Counted from the stretch's first letter, positions 18,606-28,775 are shown. The stretch is 64,000 bases of DNA from Chelatococcus sp. YT9 (GCF_018398315.1 NZ_JAHBRW010000001.1:4100501-4164500), one strand, 5' to 3'. A program made the numbers and translations. The notes: a model not told the origin generated them from the sequence alone.

Positions 18606-19745
18606 ATGCGCAAAATCACGATGCCAAGTGCTTCCGCAAATAATGAGCCTGGCTTCGATCCTGGCCTCATCCTCAACGCTCTGCCCGTACCTATCCTGGT
18701 GGTAGGGCAGGGAGATGCAATCCTCCATGCCAACAGCGCCGCCGAAGCGTTCTTTGAAGCCAGCCTCCCTGTCCTGAAGCGACAGCGGCTCGTGGACGTC
18801 CTGCCGTTCGGCTCGCCGGTACTGACGCTCGCGGAAGAGGCCCGACGTCGCAACGCGAGCGTGAGCGAATACCGTATCGAGATCGGGACGCCGCGCACAG
18901 GGCATGAGCGGATCGTCGATATTTTCGCCGTCCCTCTTGGCGATGAGGCGCGATCTGTGGCGTTGATGCTGCAAGAACGGACAATTGCCGAAAAAATGGA
19001 CAGACAGCTGACCCATCGAGGTGCAGCCCGGTCCATCACCGCGCTCGGGGCAATGCTTGCCCATGAGATCAAAAACCCGTTGTCGGGCATCCGGGGAGCG
19101 GCCCAGTTGCTGGAAGGCGCAGCATCTGACGAGGACCGCCTTCTGACTCAGCTGATCTGCGACGAGACCGATCGGATCGTGAAAATCGTCGAGAGAATGG
19201 AGCTTTTCGGCGATGAGCGCCCCGTGGAGCGGGGGGCTGTCAACATTCACGGCGTCTTCGACCATGTGAAACGTCTCGCGCAGTCGGGCTTTGCCCGGCA
19301 CATCCGCTTCGTCGAGGATTATGATCCCTCCCTGCCACCTCTGCTCGGCAATCGCGACCAGCTTGTTCAGGTGTTCCTCAACCTCATCAAGAACGCTGCC
19401 GAGGCCATCGGCCGCGATGCCCTGGACGGCGAAATCGTTCTGTCGACGGCATTTCGGCCGGGTATGCGGCTACAGCTGCCGGGCTCCGGAGAGCGCGTGA
19501 GCCTGCCGCTGGAGATCTGCGTGCGCGACAACGGCCCAGGCGTCCCGCCCGACCTCGTACCCAACCTCTTCGACCCGTTCGTGACCACCAAGGCGTCCGG
19601 CAGTGGCCTTGGTCTTGCTTTGGTTGCGAAGATCATCGGTGACCATGGCGGCGTCGTGGAGTGCGACGCGGGTGTGCACCGGACGACGTTTCGGGTGTTG
19701 ATGCCCATGTATCTGGCCCGCGATGGGCGTGGCTCGGAGGAATGA
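18606..19745 (+). CDS. ntrB: Nitrogen regulation sensor histidine kinase/phosphatase NtrB
   Basis: A 379-residue soluble sensor kinase: PAS domain (about 18-130), dimerisation/phosphoacceptor helix with H153 in [19 protein letters not shown], and an HATPase domain with N-box [11 protein letters not shown]1 box [13 protein letters not shown]-box LFDPFVTTK and G2 box GSGLGLALV. It phosphorylates or dephosphorylates NtrC under control of PII, whose gene glnB is in this window at 40957. There is no membrane segment. Its stop overlaps the ntrC start (ATGA 19742-19745), so NtrB and NtrC are translationally coupled. Confidence 0.96.
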   Translation: MRKITMPSASANNEPGFDPGLILNALPVPILVVGQGDAILHANSAAEAFFEASLPVLKRQRLVDVLPFGSPVLTLAEEARRRNASVSEYRIEIGTPRTGHERIVDIFAVPLGDEARSVALMLQERTIAEKMDRQLTHRGAARSITALGAMLAHEIKNPLSGIRGAAQLLEGAASDEDRLLTQLICDETDRIVKIVERMELFGDERPVERGAVNIHGVFDHVKRLAQSGFARHIRFVEDYDPSLPPLLGNRDQLVQVFLNLIKNAAEAIGRDALDGEIVLSTAFRPGMRLQLPGSGERVSLPLEICVRDNGPGVPPDLVPNLFDPFVTTKASGSGLGLALVAKIIGDHGGVVECDAGVHRTTFRVLMPMYLARDGRGSEE

Positions 19746-21196
19746 GTAATATGGCGAGAGGCAGCATTCTTGTCGCCGACGACGATACCGCAATCCGCAC
19801 TGTGCTGAACCAGGCATTGGCGCGGGCTGGCTATGACGTCAGGTCTACAGGACATGCAGCGACGCTCTGGCGCTGGGTGAGCCAGGGCGAAGGCGATCTG
19901 GTGATCACCGATGTGGTGATGCCGGACGAGAACGCCTTCGACGTGCTGCCGCGGATCAAGAAGCTGCGTCCGGACCTGCCTATCATTGTCATGAGCGCGC
20001 AGAATACCTTCATGACAGCGATCCGGGCATCCGAACGCGGTGCCTATGAGTATCTGCCGAAGCCCTTCGACCTGAAGGAGCTGGTCTCTATTGTCGCGCG
20101 CGCTCTGTCGCGGCCGCGGGGACAGGCAAAGAGCCTCGGTGAAGCCGATGGCGAGGACATACCGCTCGTCGGCCGCTCCGCGGCCATGCAGGAGATTTAC
20201 CGGGCGCTCGCGCGACTGATGCCGACGGATCTCACGGTAATGATCACCGGCGAATCCGGCACCGGCAAGGAGCTCGTCGCCCGCGCGCTGCATGACTACG
20301 GCAAGCGCCGCACAGGGCCCTTCGTTGCCATCAACATGGCAGCCATCCCGCGTGACCTCATCGAGTCCGAACTCTTCGGCCATGAGAAGGGGGCCTTCAC
20401 CGGGGCGACCCAGCGCAGCGCCGGACGTTTTGAGCAGGCCGAGGGCGGTACGCTGTTTCTGGACGAGATCGGCGATATGCCTATGGAGGCACAGACACGT
20501 CTTCTGCGCGTCCTGCAACAGGGCGAGTATACCACCGTCGGCGGCCGCACGCCGATCAAGACCAATGTCCGCATCATCGCAGCCACCAACAAGGATCTTC
20601 GCATCTCGATCCAGCAGGGCATCTTCCGCGAAGACCTGTTCTTCCGTCTCAACGTCGTGCCGCTCCGCCTGCCCCCCTTGCGTGAGCGGGCGGAAGATGT
20701 GCCGGATCTCATCCGTCATTTCTTCACGTTGGTCGCGCGCGAGGGATTGCCCCACAAGCAGATAGACCTCGATGCGATGGATCGTCTCAAGCGCTACCGC
20801 TGGCCTGGGAACGTCCGCGAGCTCGAGAATCTTGTCCGGCGACTGGCTGCGCTATACCCGCAGGACACCATCACGGGTCCCATCATCGACGCGGAACTTG
20901 AGCCTTCCACCAGCAGTTCCCCGGAGGGCGGCGAGCCGCGTGATGATGAGCAACTCGCCGCTTCCGTTGAACGACACCTCAACCGTTATTTCGGCGGGTT
21001 CAAGGATACGCTGCCGCCACCCGGCCTCTACCACCGCATCTTGCGCGAGATCGAGGGGCCACTGATCGGCATGGCTTTGGCGGCCACACGTGGAAACCAG
21101 ATCCGAGCCGCCGAGCTTCTCGGGCTCAACCGCAACACCCTGCGCAAGAAGATCCGGGATCTCGATCTGTCGGTGGTTCGCACACCGTCGCGCTGA
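19742..21196 (+). CDS. ntrC: Nitrogen regulation response regulator NtrC (sigma-54 activator)
   Basis: A 484-residue enhancer-binding protein. It has a receiver domain with phosphoacceptor D57 in LVITDVVMP, an AAA+ domain with Walker A GESGTGKE (170-177), the sigma-54 contact loop GAFTGA (217-222) and [13 protein letters not shown], and a C-terminal Fis-type helix-turn-helix ([20 protein letters not shown]). It activates nitrogen-starvation genes such as glnA. I chose ATG 19742, which forms an ATGA overlap with ntrB. An in-frame ATG lies 9 bases further on. Confidence 0.97.
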   Translation: MSNMARGSILVADDDTAIRTVLNQALARAGYDVRSTGHAATLWRWVSQGEGDLVITDVVMPDENAFDVLPRIKKLRPDLPIIVMSAQNTFMTAIRASERGAYEYLPKPFDLKELVSIVARALSRPRGQAKSLGEADGEDIPLVGRSAAMQEIYRALARLMPTDLTVMITGESGTGKELVARALHDYGKRRTGPFVAINMAAIPRDLIESELFGHEKGAFTGATQRSAGRFEQAEGGTLFLDEIGDMPMEAQTRLLRVLQQGEYTTVGGRTPIKTNVRIIAATNKDLRISIQQGIFREDLFFRLNVVPLRLPPLRERAEDVPDLIRHFFTLVAREGLPHKQIDLDAMDRLKRYRWPGNVRELENLVRRLAALYPQDTITGPIIDAELEPSTSSSPEGGEPRDDEQLAASVERHLNRYFGGFKDTLPPPGLYHRILREIEGPLIGMALAATRGNQIRAAELLGLNRNTLRKKIRDLDLSVVRTPSR

Positions 21197-21389
21197 CCGC
21201 GACCGGGCGGTGCGCGTTGGACGTCAACCAAGTCCGACGCGCGCATCCGTGGCATCCACCCAAAACAGCAGATTCCGCTGCCTCTGTTGCATTCAGGCCA
21301 TGTGCTTTGTCTGCACCTCGCTTCGCCGAGAATGCACCACCGGCATCTAGCCTAGGAACAATGATCATCCTGAGAAATATTCTAAACAT

Positions 21390-21409
21390 ATTCAGATAAC
21401 GATCTGAAT
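21390..21409. promoter_or_regulatory. 20-bp palindrome upstream of ntrY
   Basis: ATTCAGAT-AACG-ATCTGAAT is a perfect 8-bp inverted repeat with a 4-base spacer, in an unusually AT-rich stretch (21355-21435) just before ntrY. It has the form of a dimeric regulator operator. No known consensus is matched with confidence. Confidence 0.45.
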
Positions 21410-21435
21410 CAATTCATACAATAATGGATTAAGTA

Positions 21436-23850
21436 ATGCTGGGCGATCCCCGGCGGGAGTGCTTTTGTCTGTGGACCTCGCCAAGCGCTGCCTTGGGAAT
21501 GTCGCAATCCGACAACAGTGTTGTAGCTTCGCATCATTATCCGGTGCTATTGAACCGATTCGACCATCGCGAAACGGCGGGCCAATATTTCGTGAGCTTA
21601 TCGGCGGAGCTTCCCAAGGAACGCAAATCCCGCGTCTCCGGTATATTGGGGACGATCGCGGTCACGCTGGCGCTGATCTCAGCGCTGGTGACCTTCGTCG
21701 TGCTCGCTGGCATGACGCCGATCCTGCCGACGCATATCGTGGTCGTCTGGGCACTGTTCATCAACGGCATCCTCGTCCTTCTGCTCGTCTCGGTCATCCT
21801 GTGGGAGACCTACAGCCTGTTCCGGGCGAGGCGGGAAGGGGCCGCGGCGGCGGGGCTTCATGTCCGCATCGTCTCGCTGTTCAGCCTGGTGGCCGCGCTT
21901 CCAGCTATCCTTGTCGCGATCGTGGCCTCGATTACGCTCGAACGTGGCCTTGACCCCTGGTTTACGAGCTCGTTGAAAGGGCTCATCACCAATACGGTCG
22001 AGATCGCGCATGCCTATCGCGACAGCCAGTGCCGCAACATGGTGCGCGAGACGGAGCTGATGGCAGCCGATCTCAATCGCGCGAAGGTGCTGTTTAACGC
22101 CGACCGCAAGCTTTTCCACGACTTCATGTTGTCGCGCTCCGTCTTCCTCGGCTTCCCATCGGCGATGCTTGTCAGCGAAGATGGGAAGATACTGGAGCGC
22201 ATTGAGCAAAAGTCGCTCGAAAATCTCTCTCCGCCGTCGGAAGAGGACATCAAGGACGCCAACACCACCGATCCCGTCTGCCTCATTCCGCAGTCCGGCA
22301 ACCTGTTCCGCTCCCTGATCAAGCTGGATTGGCCCGAGCCGACACTGCTGTATGTGGCGCGGACCGTCGATCCACGGGCTGTGGAGTTCCCGGCCGCAGC
22401 ACAAACAGGCGTCGCCTATTATCAGGCTCTCGAGGAGAAGAAATTCGGCATCCAGATTGCCTTCGCGTCGATGTTCGCGCTGGTCGCGCTGATCGTTCTT
22501 CTCTCGGCTGTGTGGTTTGGCCTGAGCTTCGCCAACCGGCTCGTCATGCCGGTCCGCCGGCTGATTCACGCGACGGACCAGGTCGCGAGCGGCAATTTCT
22601 ATGTGCAGGTCCCGATACGGCGCGCAGAAGGCGATCTCGCGCATCTTGGTGCGACCTTCAACAAGATGACGAGCGAGCTCAGGCAACAGCACGACGGCCT
22701 TGTCGCGGCGAGCGACGTCATCGACAAGCGGCGTCGCTTCAACGAGGCCGTTCTGGCTGGCGTGTCGGCCGGAGTGATCGGCACAGATGCTGCAGGCATG
22801 ATCACGATCGTCAACCCATCCGCGGAAGCGATCCTGCAGGCAGATGGCAGCGCGGTCATCGGCAAGCCGATCATCGAGGCCTTGCCGGAAGTCGCTCCGC
22901 TTCTCGATGAGGTGCTGGCCGGCAGGCAGCGCCAACTGATCCAGGGGCAGATCGCTCTGAACAGGGATGGCCGTGAGCGCATGCTCAACGTGCGCGTTAC
23001 CAGTGAACAGGCAGCGGGCCAGGACAAGGGCTTTGTCGTCACGCTCGACGACATAACAGATCTTGTGTCCGCCCAGCGTACATCGGCCTGGGCCGACGTC
23101 GCGCGCCGCATCGCCCATGAAATCAAGAACCCGCTTACGCCGATCCAGCTGTCGGCGGAGCGGATCCGTCGCAAATACGGCAAGGTTATCGTCGAGGATC
23201 GAGCGATTTTCGACCAATGCGTCGCCACGATCGTCCGCCAGGTCGATGACATCAAGCGCATGGTCGACGAATTCTCCTCCTTCGCCCGGATGCCGAAACC
23301 GACGCATGCCATGGACGACGTCGTTGATACGGTGCGTCAGGTCGTCTTCCTGATGCGGGTGGGTGCGCCGGACATCACTTTCAAAGAAAGGCTGCCGGAG
23401 GAGGGGATCACCGCCTATTTCGACCGCCGGCTCATTTCCCAGGCGGTCACGAATATTGTGAAGAACGCGACCGAGGCGGTGATGGCGGTCGAGGGCAATA
23501 CGCGCGGCATCGGACAGATCGACGTGAGCGTCCGCGAACAGGACGGCATCATCACGATCGACGTCAGCGACAACGGCAAGGGTTTCCCGAAGGAGCACAG
23601 GCAGCGCTTGCTTGAGCCTTACATGACGACCCGCGAGGGCGGCACGGGCCTTGGCCTCGCCATCGTGGGCAAAATTCTCGAGGACCACGGCGGCGGCATT
23701 GAGCTGCTCGACCATCCCGGCGTGAGCGCCGGTGGACCAGGTGCACGCGTCCGCATGTGGTTCCCGAAATCTGGCATTTCCGAATCTGGCAGTGGTGGCG
23801 TTGCGTCAACGGACAGCAAGGACGACATCAAACAAAGGGCAATTGGATGA
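21436..23850 (+). CDS. ntrY: Membrane sensor histidine kinase NtrY
   Basis: An 804-residue transmembrane kinase. It has four N-terminal hydrophobic segments (beginning GTIAVTLALISALVTFVVLAG, then residues about 110-130, 155-175 and, after an extracytoplasmic loop, FASMFALVALIVLLSAVWFG), then HAMP, PAS, a phosphoacceptor helix with H561 in [17 protein letters not shown], and an HATPase domain (NIVKNATEAV, VSDNGKGFPKE, GGTGLGLAIVG). NtrY partners NtrX and senses redox or nitrogen state in alphaproteobacteria. The start is uncertain. ATG 21436 and ATG 21499 both have weak ribosome sites. The stop overlaps the ntrX start. Confidence 0.95.
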   Translation: MLGDPRRECFCLWTSPSAALGMSQSDNSVVASHHYPVLLNRFDHRETAGQYFVSLSAELPKERKSRVSGILGTIAVTLALISALVTFVVLAGMTPILPTHIVVVWALFINGILVLLLVSVILWETYSLFRARREGAAAAGLHVRIVSLFSLVAALPAILVAIVASITLERGLDPWFTSSLKGLITNTVEIAHAYRDSQCRNMVRETELMAADLNRAKVLFNADRKLFHDFMLSRSVFLGFPSAMLVSEDGKILERIEQKSLENLSPPSEEDIKDANTTDPVCLIPQSGNLFRSLIKLDWPEPTLLYVARTVDPRAVEFPAAAQTGVAYYQALEEKKFGIQIAFASMFALVALIVLLSAVWFGLSFANRLVMPVRRLIHATDQVASGNFYVQVPIRRAEGDLAHLGATFNKMTSELRQQHDGLVAASDVIDKRRRFNEAVLAGVSAGVIGTDAAGMITIVNPSAEAILQADGSAVIGKPIIEALPEVAPLLDEVLAGRQRQLIQGQIALNRDGRERMLNVRVTSEQAAGQDKGFVVTLDDITDLVSAQRTSAWADVARRIAHEIKNPLTPIQLSAERIRRKYGKVIVEDRAIFDQCVATIVRQVDDIKRMVDEFSSFARMPKPTHAMDDVVDTVRQVVFLMRVGAPDITFKERLPEEGITAYFDRRLISQAVTNIVKNATEAVMAVEGNTRGIGQIDVSVREQDGIITIDVSDNGKGFPKEHRQRLLEPYMTTREGGTGLGLAIVGKILEDHGGGIELLDHPGVSAGGPGARVRMWFPKSGISESGSGGVASTDSKDDIKQRAIG

Positions 23851-25217
23851 GCGCCGACATCCTCATCGTCGACGACGAAGCGGATATTCGTGAACTCGTA
23901 GGCGGCATACTTGATGACGAGGGACATAGGACGCGGACGGCTGGTGGATCAGACGAAGCCTTGGCCGCCATCGAAGCCCGCCGGCCGCAGCTGGTCTTCC
24001 TCGATATATGGCTGCAGGGCAGCCGTCTTGACGGCCTTCAGGTGCTCGACGTCATCAAGGAGCAGAATCCGGAAGTGCCGGTCGTCATGATTTCCGGGCA
24101 TGGCAACATCGAAACCGCGGTCTCGGCCATTAAGCGCGGCGCGTATGATTTCATCGAAAAGCCGTTCAAGGCTGATCGCCTCGTTCTCGTGGCGGAACGC
24201 GCGCTGGAAGCTTCGCGTCTAAAGCGTGAGGTACGTGAACTCAGGACGCGCTCCGGGCAGACCAGCAGGATGGTGGGCCGTTCCCCGATCATCAACCAGT
24301 TGCGCCAAACCATCGAGCGCGTCGGGCCGACGAATGCCCGTGTGCTGATCAGCGGTCCGTCCGGCTCAGGCAAGGAACTGGCGGCCCGCACGTTGCACAT
24401 GAATTCGCAGCGCGCCAATGGCCCGTTCATTGTCATCAATGCGGCGGCGATCACCCCCGAAACCATGGAGAGCGAGCTTTTCGGCGTTGAGGCGACAGAT
24501 GGACGGGGCAGGCGCATCGGCGCGCTGGAGGAGGCGCACGGCGGCACGCTTTACATCGACGAAGTTGGCGACATGCCCCGGGAGACGCAGAATCGGATTT
24601 TGCGTGTGCTGGTGGACCAGAACTTCCAGCGGGTAGGGGGCACCACGCGCGTTCACGTCGACGTGCGCATCATCTCCTCCACCAGTCGAGACCTCACGCA
24701 GGAGATCGCCGACGGGCATTTCAGGGAAGACCTCTTCCATCGGCTGGGTGTCGTGCCAATCCGGATCCCGTCTGTGGCTGAGCGACGGGAAGACGTGCCG
24801 GAACTCATCAGTTTCTTTATGGAGCAGATCTCGGCTGCGACCGGGCTTGCAAAGCGCGTCATCGCGGACGATGCCATGGCCGTGCTCCAGTCGCACGATT
24901 GGCCGGGCAATGTGCGCCAGCTGCGTAACAATGTGGAACGGTTGATGATATTGACCGGCGGAGATCCTGATGCGGCAATTTCCGCCGACCTGTTGCCAGC
25001 CGAAATCGGGACGCTTGTGCCCACTACGCCGGCCGGCAGCGGTGGTGAGAAGCTGATGAGCTTGTCGTTGCGCGACGCACGCGAGATCTTCGAGCGCGAG
25101 TATCTTGTGGCGCAGATCAACCGATTCTCGGGAAATATCTCGCGTACTGCAGAGTTTATCGGTATGGAGCGCTCTGCTCTACACAGGAAGTTGAAGTCGC
25201 TCGGGATCGGCTCTTGA
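23847..25217 (+). CDS. ntrX: Response regulator NtrX (NtrC family without GAFTGA)
   Basis: A 456-residue regulator: receiver domain with D53 in LVFLDIWLQG, AAA+ domain with Walker A GPSGSGKE (170-177) and GGTLYIDEVGDMP, and a C-terminal Fis-like helix-turn-helix (NISRTAEFIGMERSALHRKL). Where NtrC has GAFTGA, NtrX reads VEATDGRGRRIG (about 214-225), so sigma-54 contact is not expected. NtrX of several alphaproteobacteria is known to act on sigma-70 promoters. An ATGA overlap couples it to ntrY. hfq follows after a 246-base gap. Confidence 0.96.
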   Translation: MSADILIVDDEADIRELVGGILDDEGHRTRTAGGSDEALAAIEARRPQLVFLDIWLQGSRLDGLQVLDVIKEQNPEVPVVMISGHGNIETAVSAIKRGAYDFIEKPFKADRLVLVAERALEASRLKREVRELRTRSGQTSRMVGRSPIINQLRQTIERVGPTNARVLISGPSGSGKELAARTLHMNSQRANGPFIVINAAAITPETMESELFGVEATDGRGRRIGALEEAHGGTLYIDEVGDMPRETQNRILRVLVDQNFQRVGGTTRVHVDVRIISSTSRDLTQEIADGHFREDLFHRLGVVPIRIPSVAERREDVPELISFFMEQISAATGLAKRVIADDAMAVLQSHDWPGNVRQLRNNVERLMILTGGDPDAAISADLLPAEIGTLVPTTPAGSGGEKLMSLSLRDAREIFEREYLVAQINRFSGNISRTAEFIGMERSALHRKLKSLGIGS

Positions 25218-25463
25218 CGCCCGACGGTCGCGCCTCGTCCTTGTATGGACGGTCGTGCGCGGATGCTAGTGGGACGCCCGGAACTGGCTCGGTGGGGCAA
25301 GAGATACTTGCGTTTGAAGCGTTTCTCCCTTTGTAATGCGTTTCTCGGTCTATGAGCGTCCCGCGCCCACGCGGCCTCCCGGCAGCGACGGCAAAGGCAA
25401 CAACAGAAGCCGTGTAAGCGAACAAGGACCGACGAGCACGGCGCAAGAAGAAGGTTTAACAAG

Positions 25464-25721
25464 ATGGCGGGCGAACGCGCGCAAAACCTGCAGGACACCT
25501 TTCTCAATCACCTTCGCAAGAACAAAGTCCCGCTGACGATTTTCCTCGTCAACGGCGTCAAGCTTCAGGGTGTTGTGACTTGGTTCGACAACTTTTGTGT
25601 ATTGCTGCGCCGTGATGGGCACTCGCAGCTGGTCTATAAGCACGCCATATCGACGATCATGCCTGGACATCCGATCCAGCTGTTTGAGCCGACCGACGAT
25701 ATGGGGTCAGAAAAGGTCTGA
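25464..25721 (+). CDS. hfq: RNA chaperone Hfq
   Basis: An 85-residue Sm-like protein. Sm1 ([22 protein letters not shown]) and Sm2 ([12 protein letters not shown]) are both intact, including the conserved YKHA(I)ST segment of the RNA-binding pore. It hexamerises and promotes small-RNA pairing, and in rhizobia it influences nitrogen regulation. The C-terminal tail is short. Its stop TGA is immediately followed by the hflX ATG with no gap. The order ntrX-hfq-hflX is conserved. Confidence 0.98.
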   Translation: MAGERAQNLQDTFLNHLRKNKVPLTIFLVNGVKLQGVVTWFDNFCVLLRRDGHSQLVYKHAISTIMPGHPIQLFEPTDDMGSEKV

Positions 25722-27107
25722 ATGACGCAGCCCGATAAGCGTAAGGACGCGTTTCAACCGACGCCGCCTTCCTCTGGTGATCACGAAGGCAAGAATACCC
25801 GCGTTCTCGTGATCGGGCCCTACCTGACACGCAGTGCGACCGAGCGCAGCGGCGAGAGCGCGGCGCGGGATCCCACTGCGCGGCTCGATGAAGCCGTAGG
25901 TCTGGCGCGGGCGATCGATTTGACGATCGTCCGTGCGATCCAGCTCAGCCTCACCAATGTCCGCCCCGCGACCTATCTCGGCTCGGGCAAGGTCGAGGAG
26001 CTGGCGGGCATCGTGAAGGCCGATGACATTGAACTCGTCATCATGGATTGCGCCCTCTCACCGGTGCAGCAGCGCAATCTCGAACGAGCTCTCGGCGCCA
26101 AGGTCATAGACCGAACGGGGCTCATTCTCGACATCTTCGGCCAGCGGGCGCGAACGCGCGAGGGCTCGCTCCAGGTTGAGCTCGCCCATCTCACCTACCA
26201 GAAGAGCCGTCTTGTCCGCTCATGGACCCATCTTGAGCGCCAGCGCGGCGGATTCGGCTTTCTCGGTGGCCCTGGAGAGACGCAGATCGAGACCGATCGT
26301 CGTCTCATCCAGGAGCGAATGAGCCGCATCGAGCGCGACCTCGAGCATGTCAAGCGGACTCGCGCGCTCCACCGCGAAAGTAGGCGCCGCGTGCCCTATC
26401 CCATCATCGCTCTGGTGGGTTACACCAACGCCGGCAAGTCGACGCTGTTCAATCGCCTGTCTGCGGCCGAGGTGATGGCCGAGGACCTGCTGTTCGCGAC
26501 GCTCGATCCCACGGCCCGGGCGATAGGGTTGCCGCACGGTTCGAAAGCCATCCTTTCAGACACCGTCGGCTTCATCTCCGATCTTCCGACTATGCTCGTC
26601 GCGGCTTTCAGGGCGACGCTGGAAGACGTGATCGAGGCGGACGTGCTGCTCCATGTTCGGGATGTGTCCCACGGCGACACTGAGGCTCAGGCCAGCGATG
26701 TCGAAACCATTCTCCGCGAACTCGGCGTCGATCCGGGCAATGGTCAGCGCCTGATCGAAGTGTGGAACAAGGCCGACCTTCTGGCACCGGATGAACGCAT
26801 CAAGCTCGACAATCTGGCATCGCGCAGGCCAACCGACCTCCAGCCAGTCCTGGTCTCGGCCGTCAGCGGGGAGGGGATGGATGCTCTGCTATCCGCCATC
26901 GAGTCCAGGCTGGCGCATGGCCGTGCCGTCTACCGTGTGACTCTGGAGCCCCAGGCCGGAGACGTCCTGAACTGGCTCTATGAAGAAGCCGAAATTCTTG
27001 ACCGGCGTTCGGACGAGGATGGGCGCATCCTGTTGGCCGTTCGCATCGCGGAGGCGAAAGAGCCCCGCTTGCTACGAAGATGCCCTGGGGCCAAGCGCAT
27101 CCGGTAA
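25722..27107 (+). CDS. hflX: Ribosome-associated GTPase HflX
   Basis: A 461-residue GTPase that binds the 50S subunit and splits stalled or stressed ribosomes. The N-terminal HflX domain (about 25-200) has [24 protein letters not shown] and the [19 protein letters not shown] motif with the following helices. The G domain has G1 [11 protein letters not shown]3 [10 protein letters not shown] and G4 WNKAD. The start abuts the hfq stop. The last 36 bases overlap the end of mazG on the opposite strand. Confidence 0.96.
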   Translation: MTQPDKRKDAFQPTPPSSGDHEGKNTRVLVIGPYLTRSATERSGESAARDPTARLDEAVGLARAIDLTIVRAIQLSLTNVRPATYLGSGKVEELAGIVKADDIELVIMDCALSPVQQRNLERALGAKVIDRTGLILDIFGQRARTREGSLQVELAHLTYQKSRLVRSWTHLERQRGGFGFLGGPGETQIETDRRLIQERMSRIERDLEHVKRTRALHRESRRRVPYPIIALVGYTNAGKSTLFNRLSAAEVMAEDLLFATLDPTARAIGLPHGSKAILSDTVGFISDLPTMLVAAFRATLEDVIEADVLLHVRDVSHGDTEAQASDVETILRELGVDPGNGQRLIEVWNKADLLAPDERIKLDNLASRRPTDLQPVLVSAVSGEGMDALLSAIESRLAHGRAVYRVTLEPQAGDVLNWLYEEAEILDRRSDEDGRILLAVRIAEAKEPRLLRRCPGAKRIR

Positions 27108-27947
27108 ACGGTTGTCTTTGGCGAGCTTTCCTTCCCCTTTGGCTTCCTGCCAGAGATCCTCCATCTCTTCAAGGCTTGCTTCCGTGGTGGTGCGTCCCGC
27201 GGAAGCGAGCTGCCTCTCAATATACGCGAAACGCTGTTCAAACTTGGCGTTGGTCAGGGCGAGCGCAGCTTCGGCATCGCCTCCGACGTGGCGCGCCAGG
27301 TTAACCGCCGCAAATATAAGATCCCCAACTTCCTCCATCACGGCAGATGGGTCGGCCATGGTCAGGGCCGCGTCGATCTCGTCCAACTCTTCGCGAAGTT
27401 TCGCCACAACCTCGCGGGCCTCTGCCCAATCGAAACCCACGCTGGCTGCCTTGCGTTGGAGTTTGTCGGCCCGGGTGAGGGCAGGGAGCGTCCTCGCGAT
27501 ACCATCGAGCAGCCCTGCCCGGCCTTCGTCAGTTAGACCGCGCTCCTGACGTCTGCTGCGGCGCTCGGCTTTCTCCTCGCTCTTGATACGCTCCCAAAGA
27601 GCCTTGACCGCCTCGGGCGACAGATCGCGTGCCTCGCCGAAGACATGGGGATGTCGCCGTATGAGTTTGCTGGTGATGGCCTCGACCACATCCCCGAAGG
27701 CGAACTCGCCGGCTTCTTCGGCCATGCGTGCATGAAACACGACCTGGAGGAGAACATCGCCCAACTCCTCCCGAAGATCATCCATATCACCACGCTCGAT
27801 GGCGTCGGCGACCTCATAGGCTTCTTCAATGGTGTAAGGAGCCACCGTCGAAAAATTCTGCTCGATATCCCATGGGCATCCGCTGCCTGGGGTCCGCAAT
27901 GCGGCCATGATCGCAATGAGCTGACTGATATCCCGAGACGCCTGCAT
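27072..27947 (-). CDS. mazG: Nucleoside triphosphate pyrophosphohydrolase MazG
   Basis: A 291-residue two-domain MazG. The N-terminal domain contains the PGSGCPWDIEQ segment and metal-binding EEAYEVADAI and LREELGDVLLQVVFHARMA motifs. The C-terminal repeat has LREELDEIDAAL and EEVGDLIFAAVNLARHVG. It hydrolyses NTPs and dNTPs to monophosphates, limiting damaged nucleotides and affecting ppGpp levels. I chose ATG 27947, where the conserved N-terminus begins. The 35-residue upstream extension has no family features. It is convergent with hflX, overlapping by 36 bases. Confidence 0.94.
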   Translation of the reverse strand: MQASRDISQLIAIMAALRTPGSGCPWDIEQNFSTVAPYTIEEAYEVADAIERGDMDDLREELGDVLLQVVFHARMAEEAGEFAFGDVVEAITSKLIRRHPHVFGEARDLSPEAVKALWERIKSEEKAERRSRRQERGLTDEGRAGLLDGIARTLPALTRADKLQRKAASVGFDWAEAREVVAKLREELDEIDAALTMADPSAVMEEVGDLIFAAVNLARHVGGDAEAALALTNAKFEQRFAYIERQLASAGRTTTEASLEEMEDLWQEAKGEGKLAKDNRLPDALGPRASS

Positions 27948-28260
27948 GTGATCTCCAACGGTTCTGCTGCGGCAAGCCACACGATATCGCTGAACGTTGG
28001 CTGTCCACGTCGCGGCCAGTGCACGAAGGCCGGAGCGTCGGAGTTGGACCACGGGACAGTGGGCGTTTCAAGGGGTGATTGCCCGAGAGGAGGACACGCC
28101 AACACGCGGGAAATGAATTCGCATAAGGCACATTATGGAACCTCAGTGCGTTCAGGCTGATCTTCGTGTGCCATTGCGCCCGACCAGCGTTCCGGTCCTA
28201 CCGGGAACCAGCGGGTCAGAGAGGCGTTTCTAAGATAACGGCAAACATAGGGAGACGAAA
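27948..28260. other. Divergent intergenic region between mazG and the PRC-barrel gene
   Basis: 313 bases without a supported gene. It must hold the mazG promoter and the PRC-barrel promoter. The latter shows as an exact EcfG-type signature at 28204-28228 and a GGGAGA ribosome site just before GTG 28261. Nothing else was recognised. Confidence 0.6.
28204..28228 (+). promoter_or_regulatory. EcfG-type general stress promoter of the PRC-barrel gene
   Basis: GGAAC (28204-28208), 16-base spacer, CGTT (28225-28228): an exact match to the EcfG consensus, 32 bases before the GTG start. PRC-barrel proteins are frequent members of the alphaproteobacterial general stress regulon. Confidence 0.8.
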
Positions 28261-28629
28261 GTGGACCACACAGCTGAAACGACGAACCTTATCGGGTCCG
28301 ACAAAGTGTCGGGAACCGAGGTCTATAACGGTTCTGGAGAACATCTTGGCGAGATCTCAAGTGTGATGATCGACAAGGTCAGCGGTAAGGTGGCCTACGC
28401 CGTCATGTCGTTCGGCGGATTCCTCGGCATCGGCGAGCAATACCATCCGCTACCATGGTCAACATTGACGTATGACACGTCCAAGGGTGGCTATGTCGTG
28501 AACCTGAGCCGTGAACAGCTCGAAGGCGCGCCACATTATGAGGCCCGGGAGACTCCGGATTGGGGCGACCGAGCCTATGAGCGGCGCCTTCACGACTATT
28601 ACGGCGTCAATCCATATTGGGGGATTTAA
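28261..28629 (+). CDS. PRC-barrel domain protein
   Basis: A 122-residue soluble protein with one PRC-barrel domain (about 8-85: LIGSDKVSGTEVYN, LGEISSVMIDKVSGKVAYAVMSFGGFLGIGEQYHPLPW read in order) and a C-terminal Tyr/Trp-rich tail (DYYGVNPYWGI). PRC-barrels occur in photosynthetic reaction centre H subunits and RimM, but small stand-alone versions like this one are stress proteins of unknown biochemical role. It starts at GTG 28261 behind GGGAGA, with an EcfG-type promoter upstream and a terminator downstream, so it is a monocistronic stress gene. Confidence 0.92.
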   Translation: MDHTAETTNLIGSDKVSGTEVYNGSGEHLGEISSVMIDKVSGKVAYAVMSFGGFLGIGEQYHPLPWSTLTYDTSKGGYVVNLSREQLEGAPHYEARETPDWGDRAYERRLHDYYGVNPYWGI

Positions 28630-28642
28630 CCCGACAGAATAC

Positions 28643-28670
28643 AGCCGCCACTCCTCCCAGAGTGGCGGCT
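28643..28670. repeat. Hairpin after the PRC-barrel gene
   Basis: An 11-bp stem AGCCGCCACTC/GAGTGGCGGCT with a 6-base loop, 14 bases after the stop codon. There is no T-tract, so it may stabilise the transcript end rather than terminate. Confidence 0.55.
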
Positions 28671-28684
28671 CCGTTATGCGCTTT

Positions 28685-28722
28685 AAAGCCTTCGGACCGT
28701 TATCCGCTCCGAAGGCTTTTTT
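28685..28722 (+). terminator. Rho-independent terminator of the PRC-barrel gene
   Basis: A 12-bp perfect stem AAAGCCTTCGGA/TCCGAAGGCTTT with an 11-base loop, followed by further T residues (run 28717-28722). It may also stop transcription from the convergent unknown gene. Confidence 0.85.
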
Positions 28723-28775
28723 CTGCGCGTCTTCTCCCGATGCCGGCAAAAGGATGCTGCGCCCTAGGCAATCCT

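Noticed and set aside
21679-23715. A 678-codon minus-strand frame opposite ntrY
   Set aside because: Antisense shadow of ntrY, with no family motif and no ribosome site.
25280-25314. GGAAC and CGTT near hfq as an EcfG promoter
   Set aside because: The spacer is 26 bases rather than 16-17.
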